Origin: Porogramme epimiltina
Taxonomy: Eukaryota; Basidiomycota; Agaricomycetes; Polyporales; Polyporaceae
NCBI GenBank assembly: GCA_900155495.1
Contig: FTLJ01000576.1
Coordinates: 1-60,624 of the forward strand
DNA length: 60,624 nt
Direction: 5' to 3'
The notes below the pieces were generated by a model. That model did no database searches. It saw only the letters and a list, made by a program, of their open reading frames with translations, and was not told where the DNA came from. The stretch's first letter is position 1. Each line of letters opens with the position of its first letter. The translations under genes were made by a program, and so were the position numbers. Positions 12,236 to 23,188 of the stretch are shown piece by piece.

Positions 12236-12860
12236 TGTAGAAGGGTGTGGTACTCTAGCATATACTCGCGGCGCATTGTAAGTAACATTGTTACCTGCAT
12301 CATGGATATCGAGGCTGAACGCTCTCCTAGGTGGTGGTAGATGGTCATGCCGCACCGTTTGGAAATCAGAAACAATGCGCATGCGGCATGCTGTCACTTC
12401 TTGAACCTATACGCGAATCATCAAGCTCTTGGATACCATCTACAACACACCAACGATAGTAACTGTCACTTCTATTACCTGCTCGGCTTCTGGCTCTGTA
12501 AGCTATAGTTATCAAGTTCGGCTGTGCCAGGCGACCCGCGAGCAAGTTCCCGTGTGCTGAGATCGCCGCTGGGCGCAACAACAGCTTATAGCTGACCCCC
12601 CGGCTCACCACAGCGGCAAAGATTGTTTAGGTTTCTTGTAAAGTGGGAGGTATGACCGATAGTTGGTGATATCGACCATCAGCCCAGCGGAGTGTGGCTG
12701 CCCGAGAACTTCGGCGCGTGCAGTCACAGCATCACGTGATAACATCGCAACGCGTTCGTGACGAGACAAACTGTTCTGACACGTAGCCGCCAGTGAATCA
12801 GACGAAGCGGCCCGGTCTTGTTCCCGTCCACATTCTCAGCTCTCACCCTCACGCCAACAC
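12236..12860. promoter_or_regulatory. Intergenic; E-box and MCB-like sites upstream of BTB gene 1
   Basis: No gene. CACGTG at 12733-12738 and ACGCGT at 12750-12755 sit about 110-130 nt before the BTB start at 12861. The same pairing occurs before other BTB genes in the window (48046/48074 and 56426-56467). These are candidate bHLH and MBF/Swi6-type sites; binding is inferred. Confidence 0.45.
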
Positions 12861-13952
12861 ATGCCCTCCAACGCTAAGCTTCAGAGGAAAAAAGCTCGAA
12901 CCCAAGATGACTTAGCCGTCGACGATCTCAGCAACGAAGACGTAGTTCTCCACCCTGATAAGGAGTTTTGGGCACTAGACGGCACAATTATCCTCGTCGC
13001 TGGGAAAACCAAGTTTCGCGTGTATAGGGGCATCCTCGCAGAGCACTCTACCGTCTTATCGGAGATGTTTGCGCTCCCTCAGCCCGAACCTGCCGCCTCA
13101 GAAGTCTCCTCGCCCGGCTGCCCTGTGGTGGAACTCCAAGACAGCGAGGAAGACATCAGGTGTCTCTTAAGACTGCTGATTCCTCGAAGGCGGAAGCAGT
13201 TAGCAATTTATACGTTATCGCCTCGTCTTTCCACCCTAATGAGTCTCGCCATCAGGTTTTTCAAGGAGATCCCTCCTTTCGACGACCTTTCGGCGTATGT
13301 CCGACTCGGACACAAGTACCAGATAGAAGGCTTGCTCGAACAATCACTACAAATCCTAGAGCGCTGCTTCCCTCATGACTACAAACATTGGGTGGACAGC
13401 AGACTCTCGGCTCGCACCCTCCCGCCTCCCATCAAGCCGGTGCACGCCATTAGCGTGGTCCACCTCGCGCGGCTCACTGGGCGAACAAGCATACTCCCCT
13501 TAGCGTTCGTGTATTGCAGCACGCTTGGTGCGGCGCTCATTCAAGGCTACACGCGCCCAGACGGCACCTGTGACACCCTCAACCTGGAAGATCTCGATAA
13601 ATGTCTCAATCTCGCGCCCCAACTCGTGCAAGCGAACCTCGATACGCTGATCAGCCCCCTCATAGACTCTTGGCAACTCGGTCCCAAATGCGAGAGAGAT
13701 CACGAATGCATCTCCTATGCAAACAGGTACTCGTCAGGCCGCACTGGCCCCTCCGGGCAGGTCCTTTCTATTGCGCGCAAGGAGATATTCCCAAGCTTGG
13801 AAACGTACGGCTTCGACAATGGCGCGATCCATGATATGTGTATTCCGTGCTGGGAATATATCAAAACCAGGTATCAGACGCAACAGAAACGTTGGTGGAA
13901 GGCATTGCCCGAAATGGCAGGGCTGGTGGGCGAAGACTTGAGGTGGCGATAG
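12861..13952 (+). CDS. BTB/POZ domain protein 1
   Basis: One uninterrupted frame of 363 residues. A basic N-terminus (KLQRKKARTQ) resembles a nuclear localisation signal and is shared with the other members. The BTB core runs from about residue 33 (DKEFWALDGTIILVAG) through FRVYRGILAEHSTVLSEMF to the end of the domain near RLLIPRR. The helical part has YVRLGHKYQ and VVHLARLTG. The C-terminal module has CERDHEC, then CIPC, then WWKALPEM. BTB domains dimerise and many act as CUL3 substrate adaptors or transcription cofactors. Unlike most members, the position after the BTB domain is read through in frame and not spliced, so residues about 112-133 could be a coding relic of the usual intron. Confidence 0.82.
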   Translation: MPSNAKLQRKKARTQDDLAVDDLSNEDVVLHPDKEFWALDGTIILVAGKTKFRVYRGILAEHSTVLSEMFALPQPEPAASEVSSPGCPVVELQDSEEDIRCLLRLLIPRRRKQLAIYTLSPRLSTLMSLAIRFFKEIPPFDDLSAYVRLGHKYQIEGLLEQSLQILERCFPHDYKHWVDSRLSARTLPPPIKPVHAISVVHLARLTGRTSILPLAFVYCSTLGAALIQGYTRPDGTCDTLNLEDLDKCLNLAPQLVQANLDTLISPLIDSWQLGPKCERDHECISYANRYSSGRTGPSGQVLSIARKEIFPSLETYGFDNGAIHDMCIPCWEYIKTRYQTQQKRWWKALPEMAGLVGEDLRWR

Positions 13953-14081
13953 CGTATCTATAGTCCCAAATCATATATCGCGCGTAACCTACGATAAACT
14001 GTTAAATGCCTAACTAATAGGAAGGCCTCAGTTTGATTTCCAACTGACGAAGTCTTGCCACTCACGTATGCGGGTTAAAAG

Positions 14082-15210
14082 TCACGGCACATCATCGGTG
14101 TCCCACCCCTCCACCGCCACGTTCAAAATGGACGGCAGAGCTTTCCAGAGTGCCTTTCGATGCTTCAAGTCGCGTTCCTTCACCATCGCGAAGCACGCCT
14201 CGCAAACAGCACCAGCCAGGCCCATGCGTTCGTACTCGAACGGCGCGAACAGGTTGAAGCACCCCAGCTCGCCGACCGAACCATGCAGCGCCGCCAGGGT
14301 TTTGCTCATCGCACGCTCGCACAGCGTACGGCGAGTCCTGCAACCCGATGATGCCTCGGGCGCGAGCACGAGCAGCGCGATCTTCATGCTCTCCTGGACG
14401 ATCTTGGCGCGCGCTTCGAAGCAGCGCCCTAGGTCCTCGGGGGAGAGGTACTCGCGCGTGCCGTCCTCGCGCTCGTAGCCGTCCACGACCGACGCGCCGA
14501 GGCCGCAACATGCGAGGAGGGCGGGCGGAAGGAGGACAGGCGCGTCGACGAGGCGCGCGAGGTTGACCACCGCGATGCAGCAGCTGCCGTCGAGCTCGGG
14601 GTAGTCTGACGTATCTTTCTCCCAGCTCTCCATGGTGTTGCCGTAGTGCTTCTTGAGATACTCGACGGACTGCTCGACGAGGCGGTTCATCTGATATTTG
14701 TGTCCGAGCCGAAGGAGGGCGGATATGCTATCAAAAGTGGGCCTCGATTCCGAGTGCGAAGGGTAGGGGCTGTGAAGTTGTCGTGTAAGTTCGTATCAGG
14801 TGAATTACTCCTGCTGCTTACCTGCATTCCTCTCCTGGCATCAACTGTTGGAGAAGGTGCCGCCAGTCTTCGGGCGAGTCAGGGACTTCAACAACGGGAG
14901 GAGTCTTCAGGTAGGCTTCTGCCAAGCCTCTCGACGGAGAGGGTTGAGGGAGAGAGAACATGTCCTCGAAGACAGGAGAGCGGTTTGCCAGCAAGCCCTT
15001 GTAAACGCGGAACGCAACAGTTGGGGTATGAATGATGACGGTACCATCATCATACCAGAACGTTTGATCCTGCGTTCGTACTGGGGCTACCTCGCTCCGA
15101 CAACTAGCGACTTCGCTAGCTGGTGTCACCACTGTTTCGGCCTTGGGCGGCGTCTGGTCCCCCGGAATGGTGTCCACGCGTACCCTTTTGCGAGTTGTTC
15201 CGGAAGACAT
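14082..15210 (-). CDS. BTB/POZ domain protein 2
   Basis: Two exons (15210-14822, 14769-14082) give 358 residues; the 52-nt intron is phase 2 and lies just after the BTB domain. N-terminus MSSGTTRKRVRVD is basic. BTB core: QTFWYDDGTVIIHTPTVAF, then VYKGLLANRSPVFEDMFSLPQP, ending RHLLQQLMPGE. The second exon has LRLGHKYQMN, AVVNLARLVD, LLACCGLGASVVDGYEREDG, a Cys pair in GCRTRRTLC, then VCEACFAM and WKALPSI followed by VEGWDTDD. No substrate can be named. CACGTG lies at 15344-15349, about 135 nt upstream. The short gap to the next leftward BTB gene suggests local tandem duplication. Confidence 0.85.
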
Positions 15211-15343
15211 GGGGAAAGGATAAGGATAGTAAAAGAGAAAAATCAAACCAAGAAAGAGAACGCGAATCAAGTTATGGGATGGTGAACAAGCATTTGAGAG
15301 ACGACACTCCAACGGTGGTGGCCTACATCGCGTGCTGTCACGG

Positions 15344-15349
15344 CACGTG
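15344..15349. promoter_or_regulatory. E-box CACGTG upstream of BTB gene 2
   Basis: Palindromic CACGTG inside GTCACGGCACGTGATA, 135 nt before the start at 15210. It matches the E-boxes in front of other BTB genes and is followed by the same GATA-like bases as at 18657. Confidence 0.4.
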
Positions 15350-15430
15350 ATATATTGTCACACGGTCGGCACTACGTCAAGGTGTGCTTCAAGTTACGCT
15401 GTAAACGATGGGAACATACAACACAGCATT

Positions 15431-16550
15431 CTATGTAGATGTCCCCCACCCCTCCAAAGGCAAATCAAACATGTCGGGGAGGGCGTCCCAAAATGCTCGG
15501 CGTTCCTCCTTATCGCGTGCGTCCACCATCTCAACACATTGTTTGCAGAGCTTCCACCCTCCACGCACCTCGTCCCGAAACTCCTCCACCCAGATGCGGC
15601 CCATCCCGGCCGTTGTGGCATCTTCCAGAAGATCGTCGAAGGCACCCGCTCTCTCATCGAGAGCCCTCTGGCATCGGTACGTGGCAGCGCAGTCCTCGCT
15701 CTTGTCGGGGGCGAAGATGCGCCGGATCGCCTTGCTTGTGTGCTCGAGGACGGCTGCTTTCCCGTCGAAGAGACGTTTCATGTCGGGGAGGTCGAGCATG
15801 TTCCTATAGTGAGCGTCCCCGCATGGGCGCCCATCTAAGACGGCCGAGCCCGCGAAGCAAAGATCGAGGAAGGCCATGGGGAGGATCGACGGGGTGTCGG
15901 TGATCTTGGCGATGGATACAGCGGTGATAGCATCGATGCGCTCCGGTTTGAGGCACGTTTGTCTGTCAGGCTTCGACCATGTGTCGAAATCATCCGTGTA
16001 ATACTCCGTCAAGTGTGAGATTGCCTGGGCGAGAAGTCGGTCCATCTGGTACTTGTGCGAGAGGAGCACGACGGCACATAGAGAGTCCATGGATAGCACT
16101 TCTTGGCGTGTCCCGTACCTGGATGCGGGAGTTAGTATATGTTGACAGATACACCTATCATGCGGGATCTAAGACTACAGGGACATACGTAATGTGGTTC
16201 TGAGTAGGAAATATTATTCGGAACAAGTGCCGCAACTGCCAAGCCCAGTCAAGGGTCTGGATGACAGGACAACCATCTATCTTGGGAACATCCGTCGGCT
16301 GCGGAATGTTAAAAAGGTCGCGAAAGAAGGGTGAATGTTCACAAAGAAGTCTCTTGTAGACGCGGAAGCCGACGTTCTGAGCGATGAGTATGATACTGCC
16401 ATCTTCAAACCAGAATTCCGAGTCGCGTTGGAGCTTCGGCGGAGGAACGAAAGGGGTAGACGCGGCCTTGACACGGCGGGAAGCCCTGCCGCTTTGAGGA
16501 TCGCTTGTCGCGCGTCGACGTTTGCGCGACGGTCCATTAGTATGCTTCAT
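15431..16550 (-). CDS. BTB/POZ domain protein 3
   Basis: Two exons (16550-16189, 16118-15431), 349 residues. The intron is phase 2 and contains a good branch point, ATACTAACT, near its 3' end. Start chosen at MKHTNGPSRKRRR because that basic run is the family's usual beginning; the open frame extends 17 codons further. BTB core: SEFWFEDGSIILIAQNVGF, VYKRLLCEHSPFFRDLF, ending RHLFRIIFP. The second exon has LLSHKYQMDR, AVSIAKITD, a Cys pair in CAATYRC, then LCKQCVEMVDARD and FWDALPDMF with LEGWG. All family blocks are present, so it looks intact. Proposed role as for the family: adaptor in a protein complex, possibly CUL3. Confidence 0.85.
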
Positions 16551-17385
16551 ACAAATGTTTTGTTGAAGCATGTTTCCTGAGCGGTACATGTGATGAATCA
16601 TGTGTAGCGGAGCGCAATGGATTGAATGCAGTCCTTACGAGGAGCACTAGTGGAAGCTTTCGGCGCCCAACGCAACTGCTGCTTGATTCGGTCCCCCCTC
16701 TCGTGCTATGAGACACCGTGACTGTGCGGGCGACGCGTATACTCTGTGGATTGTGAGTTTCGACGTGTCCTTGCGTAGGCATAGCTATCTCCGTACCAAG
16801 TTCAGTGCAGAGACAAGTCGGGATGGCAGTGGTATGCCTGATGAAAAAGGCCGACGCGGCCACCGGTGACTCCGAATGGCTCTGACACCGCCACCATGAT
16901 GACCGTTTTCGTTCGAATCCGCGAAGTGTCATGTTATATTGGCGATTGAGTCCAATTCATTTGGGGCCGGGAAATTGGAGCAGGGCTTAAGCTCTGCGGT
17001 AGGGTATGTAATAGAATGCTGCTCCGAATTACAGATGATTATGGCTGCTACAGGCGGCGATGGTACAAATCCGGAATGCTAGGGCGACGGTGCGTACAGG
17101 AATGCGCGTCGTGAACAGCTTCTAACTTAATTATAACTAGGCCCCAGCGTCGCAAGGAGTGCAATCAATACATGTGGCAAGAAGTGAACTGTGTCTTACA
17201 GTTTCAGTGTCTCCATCTGGGGCGCCCTGTGAGTCGCTCGATGAGAAAACGCATGTCCAGACGATAAGAAACGTACCAAGATCGTTCAAGCAAAACTGGG
17301 GAGCATACTGTGCGAGGCATCACTTTATGCACTAGGTGATCACGTCAGTTTTGCGGCGGCTTAATTTGCAAGTACGCATATGCCA
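16551..17385. other. Intergenic, 0.8 kb, no gene seen
   Basis: No supported exon. A B-box-like GTTCGAATC near 16912 is isolated. Short open frames have no family blocks. Confidence 0.4.
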
Positions 17386-18495
17386 CTAGAAGAGACCAAC
17401 GTCGACGACGAAGAGCCGTTCAGGTCGTCGACCGTCAGTGATGCCCAGCAACAGAGGGAGCTCAATCCACACCTTCTCCCGCATTTCCCGGTCCCTCCCC
17501 TCAAGCATAGCGTAGCAGTGAGAGAATAACCGCTTTCTAAGTTTACTGAGCGTGGTATTCGGTAATGCTGTCACGTCGACGGAGCACAAGACGTCCAAAT
17601 GGTTTTCGTGGATCGCGCAGAAGAAGGTGGTGAGGGAGGTAGAGCACATCGTGAGCGACGGACAAGTCAGCGCTATGTTGGGCGCGAGAACTTTCAGGCC
17701 CAATTGGACGCGTGTCTTCATGATGAGAGTTCTAGCTTGCATGCTAAGTTGGATGTCTCCTAGAGAAAGGTGGTCCGGCGAGCCGTCTTCGTGTTCGAAA
17801 CCCTGCGTTATGCTGCCTCTGAGAATACAACACTCCAAGAGCGCTCGGGTGAGAAGACCATCGTCTTTGAGAAGGCGTGCAATGTTCACGATGCTAATGG
17901 CTGCTAGTCCCAGAGGTCGGAAGACCGCGTCCTCATCTGGACCCAAGTGTTGAGGTCATCGGCGTAGAACCGCTTGAGGCATCGTGTCGCATCTTCTACT
18001 AGCTGGAACATCTGATACTTGTGGCAGAGATGGATGTAACGCAAAGAGAGCACTGCCGCAGCACAACACGTTGGAAAAGATCTTTGTAACGTCTCATGAA
18101 AGAACTCACAAGTTCTTCGGCATACACGCGCGGAGAATGTGGACGATGGACAGAGGGGAGTCGGTTAAACCCACCACAGGGCAAGCATTTTGACGGTCGC
18201 TAGCATCGAGGGACACGGGGGGTTGAAGGAGAGAGAACATGCCCTTGAAAACGGGCGAGTGTTCGGCGAGCAGGCCTTGATAGACTCGAAATCCTACATT
18301 GCCCCCGATGAGTATGACGTTCTCGTCTTGAGATTAGAACTCTTTATTGTGGATCATCTCTTGAGCTTCTGGTGCGCTCGAAGCTGTCGCGGATTGGTCC
18401 GAGGGTGTATGATCCTCTTCGACCTTGGGAAGCATGTCCACCGCGTCGTCGGACTCTGAGATCCTAGCTCGCTTTCTGGCGACTGGAGAAGACAT
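17386..18495 (-). pseudogene. BTB/POZ pseudogene 4 (stop in the BTB core plus frame damage)
   Basis: The minus strand from 18495 reads MSSPVARKRARISE and continues in frame to the BTB core. There the invariant Trp of the EFW motif is replaced by TAA (18334-18336); the frame then resumes with ENVILIGGNVGF and YQGLLAEHSPVF and reaches LRACMPKN. After a donor-like GTGAGT near 18110 the second part shows HKYQM and CLKRFYADDLNTW, then changes frame near 17910-17945 before LGLAAISIVNIARLL. The C-terminal part to 17386 is open and still has FSHCYAMLEGRD and WIELPLLLG. Two independent lesions argue against a sequencing slip. The left two thirds of the second exon could still be expressed as a fragment, but no intact product is possible. 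Confidence 0.75.
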
Positions 18496-18656
18496 TGTGG
18501 TTCCGTTGCTCGGTATTCGCCAGTGAGGTGGGGGATCAAATCAAGCAGAGCAACGCGAAAGACGGGGAGGTGTAGTATAGCACTCGGGCCACACGGCGAG
18601 AGTAGCTCATGAGCGCGGCAGACCAACTCCAGTCTCCGAGTGGCGTAGTGTCATGG

Positions 18657-18662
18657 CACGTG
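18657..18662. promoter_or_regulatory. E-box CACGTG between BTB pseudogene 4 and BTB gene 5
   Basis: CACGTG within GGCACGTGATATA, 162 nt upstream of the pseudogene start at 18495 and about 290 nt before the divergent gene at 18956. The flanks match the site at 15344. Confidence 0.4.
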
Positions 18663-18955
18663 ATATAAGAGTGGTCCTGGCAGGCCTTGTCGCCGTGACT
18701 GACCACTGAGCCGCCCGATAAGTTGTCCTTTCCCTTTATACGAGCCACATTCGCCACTCATGGACTGTGTAAGATCACCATCACTGTTAACTGTGTTTTC
18801 AAACTGAGCACCTTGTGACATAGCCCAACACATCTTCGGAGAAATCTGGGACCGTCACTGCTGCCAATACTGTCGCGGATGGACGAGGAGTCTGCGATAC
18901 CTCTACAGTTTGCTCGGGGTCCGAAGTTCAAGAACCGGTAAAGAAACGCCCTCGT

Positions 18956-20023
18956 ATGGAAGATGACTGCCAAAACGTTGGAGAACTTTTCAACGAACAT
19001 TGCTTTCCGGACATACCACAAGATGAAGAATTCTGGATCGAAGATGGCACGCTGATCCTTGTGACTGGAGACGTCAAATTTCGCGTCTATAAAGGAGTCC
19101 TGACGGAGCACTCCTCTTTCTTCGCCACTATGCTCGCGCTCCCTCAGCCATCAGACTCCCATCCACATAGCTCAAATGCAACACCCCGGCCGAAGCCTTG
19201 TCCCACCGTTTATCTGCACGACAGCTCGCACGACTTAAGGCACATCTTCCGTCTCCTCATGCCTAGACGAAACGCTAGGTGCGCTCTGGTCGCCTCATCT
19301 GCCAAGCACTCGGAAACGTGGAGTTCTCACATAGCTCGCTTTCTTTCTATGTCTCCTAGGCTAGGCCCTGTCTCCCTTCCAAATTACCACATGATCTCCG
19401 CCTACGTCCGCATCGCTCATAAGTACCAGATGGACGCCATCCTCGCTGAGTGGATCGATTACCTCAAGCTTCATTTCACTCGATCCTACGCGAACTGGAA
19501 GGCACACGCTGAGCTACTTCCCCCCGGATTCGATCTCATCCACGTAATCGGCGTCGTCAACCTCGCGCGGCTCGTAACATGCCCCTCCATCCTCATCACC
19601 GCACTGGCGGTGTGTACAGCCCTTGGACCGGAAATTGTACATGGATTTCTGCGGGAGGACGGACAGCGCGAGATGCTGTCCCCTGACGACCTCGGACGCG
19701 TGTTCAATGCGAAGGGCCAGTTAGTGCAGGCGAACGCGATGGCGACCATATTCGCGCTCTGTCCCGCAGTGGCAGATATGGAATGCAAGACTCCGGAAGA
19801 ATGCTGCAAGGCGATAACAGAGACGTTCACCGAGTTCTGCGATTGGCGCAGGGATGATTTGTTGGCTTCGTTGGAATTCTTCCCACAATGGGCTCCAATT
19901 CGGGAGTGCCTAAAATGCAGCGGTATATGCTTACTTTGCGCGAAATGCTTGGCGGAACGGTATGATCAAGAGTTGGGGAATGTATGGTTGAATTTGCCGC
20001 AGATTGTAAATGTACAGATGTAA
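18956..20023 (+). CDS. BTB/POZ domain protein 5
   Basis: Open frame of 355 residues from MEDDCQNVG. The frame is open upstream and encodes VKKRPR directly before this Met, so the true start may lie in an unseen upstream exon. BTB core: EEFWIEDGTLILVTGDVKF, VYKGVLTEHSSFFATML, ending RHIFRLLMPRR. A stretch of 81 nt around 19279-19359, from GTGCGC to a CTAG acceptor, has the position of the family intron and a length divisible by three, so both spliced and unspliced messages keep frame. Then YVRIAHKYQMD, VVNLARLVT, a Cys pair in CKTPEEC, and CLLCAKCLAERYD with WLNLPQI. The final VEGW of the family is missing. Otherwise intact. Confidence 0.8.
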   Translation: MEDDCQNVGELFNEHCFPDIPQDEEFWIEDGTLILVTGDVKFRVYKGVLTEHSSFFATMLALPQPSDSHPHSSNATPRPKPCPTVYLHDSSHDLRHIFRLLMPRRNARCALVASSAKHSETWSSHIARFLSMSPRLGPVSLPNYHMISAYVRIAHKYQMDAILAEWIDYLKLHFTRSYANWKAHAELLPPGFDLIHVIGVVNLARLVTCPSILITALAVCTALGPEIVHGFLREDGQREMLSPDDLGRVFNAKGQLVQANAMATIFALCPAVADMECKTPEECCKAITETFTEFCDWRRDDLLASLEFFPQWAPIRECLKCSGICLLCAKCLAERYDQELGNVWLNLPQIVNVQM

Positions 20024-20325
20024 GTAGAGGACTCCTAGCTGAATCTGCGACACTAGGTGTACCGCGTCTCAATTGACATCTATAACTGAGCACGATGCCT
20101 GGCACGTTAGAATCCAGGCCGCTATTATGGAGAATCTAGTTATCCTACTTACGTGGGACTCGGGAGAAACACTCCGTAGCCCTTTGTGTAAAAGCAATGT
20201 TGCATGAATATACAGTCCCAGTACAGATATAGTGTGATCCAGACAACGCATAGATACCATCTCGTCTAATACACCCCTCCTAATCCCTCCTCTCCGGAGA
20301 CAGCAGGATCACCTGAAGAATCTCA
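20024..20325. other. Short intergenic gap
   Basis: 302 nt between two converging genes (BTB gene 5 and membrane gene D); 3' UTRs are expected here. Nothing else seen. Confidence 0.4.
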
Positions 20326-21854
20326 TCAGCACATTGGCCATGCAGTCACAAAAGGAACGCGACCCACCTCAGAACCCGGGTCCCCCTCCTTCTCCGCCGC
20401 ACAGTCCACGTCGAAGGACGCGAGGCTCTCCCGGTCTGTCGAGCGCGTCGTCGTCACCGACACGTGGATCGCGATGGGGCGCAGCCGGTCGCCGTTCGCC
20501 CCGTCCGCGGTCGCGTCTGTCTCGCGCATGTCCCCGTCCGTAGTCGCAGTTGCGGTCGCAGGCAGGGGTAGGCTCGGGCACGACTGCGAGTGCGCGCGCG
20601 CGCCGAAGAGCGAGCCGCGTGGCCGGGGAGTGTCCGTACCCGACGCGAGAGAGATGCGCGTCACCGTGAGCGAGAAGACGAGAGACTGTAAAGAAGGTAG
20701 GCGGGGAGGTGTTCGTCAGCGCTGGATCCTCTGAGCAAGGAAGGAAACGAGCGGGAGGTACGTACCACGATAGACGGGAACATGTAGTGGCAGAGCGCGA
20801 ACCCCGTTGGGCTCACGAACTGCATGATCGTGAACGAGACGGACGCGATCGTGAAGATGGCTGCGGTCTGGAGGATAGAGCCCATGACGCGCCAGCGCAC
20901 GGTGCGCAGCGCGGAGCCCTCCGGGCGGTACTCGCGCGCGAAGCGGCGTGGGACCAGGATGGGGTATAAGATGAGTCCTAGGAGGCGCAGTGGGAGCGAG
21001 GTGAGACCAGCTCCGTGACGGGTGCGGGGACAGCACGATAGAAGACTCACCCGTCGCGAGGAGGTTGGTGACGACGGTCATAACGAAGAAGACGCGGCGG
21101 CAGGTGCGGTAGGGTCCTATGGGGAAGCCAAGCCGCCCGAACGCCACTATTGCGTAACCAAAGGCTGCACGGGGCAGTGAGTCCCACGGGCGCACGAGGA
21201 TCCGTTTAAGTTTTACCCACCAACTTCAGATATAAGGAGCGTGAGAGGGAGGGCGATAACCCTCCAAGAGGTGCGCCAGACGACAAATGCTCGGTAGATC
21301 TGCCTTCAGACGTCAGTAATGGAGCAGAAAGCCTCGACGAAGGGACTGCGTACCATGAATCCGTCCGTGATAAGAGTTTGAGAGACGTAGATGAACTGCC
21401 AAGCGAAGCCGATACTCCTAGGGGAGCCGAACGTCTTCAGGCCGTTCGATAAAGAGATGAGGTCGAGCCCTTTTGCTACCCCTCCATGGACGAGGATACT
21501 TAGATCGGTCGCGATATGCTGTATTATAGTCAGCAGTGAACTGTCGTGATACGGTTGTTGGAAACGCACCCAAATAGCCAGCGCGAACATGCAGGTACTT
21601 GCGCAAAGGAAGACGATGTCCCGCTTGGACAACAAGTGCGGCCATTTGCGGGAGAGCAGCATCCAGGTCCCTGAGCTGTAGACCACGACGTTCGCACCGC
21701 AGAAGAGGGCCTCCAGCACCATCCCGGCCAGGACAGACTGGACATGCGTCCGCGCGGCCGCGAGCTACAGCAGGGGATAGGTCCTAGTCAGTGGAGGAGC
21801 GCATCAGGGGGGTGGATTATGGCACACCTCGATGTTTGTCACATTTGTCGACAT
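20326..21854 (-). CDS. Seven-segment membrane protein (family copy D)
   Basis: Exons on the minus strand: 21854-21828, 21764-21570, 21518-21354, 21299-21221, 21174-21051, 20977 to about 20770, and a last exon from about 20690 to 20326. Blocks: VLEALFCGANVVVYSSGTWML, SRKWPHLLSKRD, WQFIYVSQTLITDGFM, IYRAFVVWRTSW, VRWRVMGSILQTAAIF and CHYMFPSIV, then a tail with QSCPSLPLPATATATT. It is most like copy F (39257-40849), sharing SRKWPH, the SQSCPSLPLP tail motif and an IAIHV(S/A)V block, so D and F form a subgroup. About seven hydrophobic segments; function unknown. The last exon is very GC-rich. The final codons near 20360 include a possible donor, so the stop may be reached by a different route. 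Confidence 0.75.
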
Positions 21855-23188
21855 GGCAAGACGGGACAGAGGAGGGCCCCGGGACAGGACGGAGGAATGG
21901 CTCTCCGCAAGGTTTAATACCTTTCCGGAACCAGCCTCGCGGCTTCATTCCACGGCCCCGGACGCTGGGGGGCGTTTCGTCGGACACGCACAGTGTGTCC
22001 AGTGCGGTGGAGCGGTGCCATACGTGGTAGGCCGTTCCGCGATGGCTTAACACCGTCCGCTGCTATTCTCGACGCAGCGCTCTAGTAAGAGGGTCGTTTG
22101 GGAGCCTTTGAGCATGCCGCAGGCTATGCCCAAAGGTCCGTGCTGCGCCAGTACAGCGAGATGTTTGGAGCGATCGCAGCTGGAAGATCAGGTCCAGTCG
22201 GGCTTGTGCATGCCGGGGAAAGAGGCTCACCTGCGCGCTATCTCCACGAGCCTGCGAGTCGAGCTGTGCCGTTCTTGATGAGAAGATTGCATCGATCGAG
22301 GGCGTGTGTGCGAGCATCCCAAACTAGGCCGTTGACTGTGCCATTGACGGCGGTGAATAAGCCATCTGCGTGGAATAGAGACCGAGGGCGCAGCATCTCT
22401 TACAGGAGAGGCTGCCTGTCGTGGGTAGTCGCTGCGGCTACTGCCGAAACGGACGCCTGTTTCCACGACGTTCCACGACGACCCCCGGCTCCGATAGACC
22501 CGTTGAAGGGGAGAGATGCGGGGTTCAGCCACGCAATTGTCTGGGCATTGGGCTCAATGCACTTGGCTAGGTACGAGAAACAGAGGACACACCTGCTCCA
22601 CCAGTGACAGTGCAACAATGATCTGGTCGTGCCACCTGTTCACTTTATCGTCGCGAAGTCGATATGACGGTCGCCGTCGACTTAAACATAGTACGAAGGG
22701 GTGCAGGCCCACGTAGGTATACTTAAGGCCATCTCTGGGCCGAAGGAAGATGCCGTTTGGAGTGATAGGGGTCTTCATCGGGGGCAGTGGATAGGTAGGG
22801 AAGTTTGATGTAGTGTGGTCCATGGAGATGGGTCTTCAAATAGAGTCACCGGGCGGTCGGTGTGGGTGGTGTCGGATATAATGAGGATAGCGACGTACTA
22901 CGGGAACATGCGGGCAGCTGGATCATGTTCTCGGATACACCGCATAGCCGTATGCGACTTGGCATCCTGCAAGTTCGCAGACACGCAGTCTACAGGTTTG
23001 CGGCAAACCCTTGAAACAGTCTTCCGGAAGGCGTGGGTAAAGCGATGTGGCATTCTTCCCGGAAGCACATGTACGCATAAGTCTACGCCGACGTCGAATG
23101 GGTTCGGTGAAGGGTCGTTCATAGACTGGATGTTCAAGACACGCACCACTCAGCCATCCAAAGCCCCGACGTGTGCGCTGTCGTCTAC
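21855..23188. other. Intergenic, 1.3 kb, no gene seen
   Basis: Several open frames overlap on both strands but none shows family motifs, a consistent exon chain or a plausible start context. A short direct repeat, TTCCACGACG twice in a row, occurs near 22461-22480. Confidence 0.4.

Noticed and set aside
22098..22607. 169-residue plus-strand frame as a gene
   Set aside because: Low-complexity composition, no motif, overlapping frames on both strands and no splice or promoter support.
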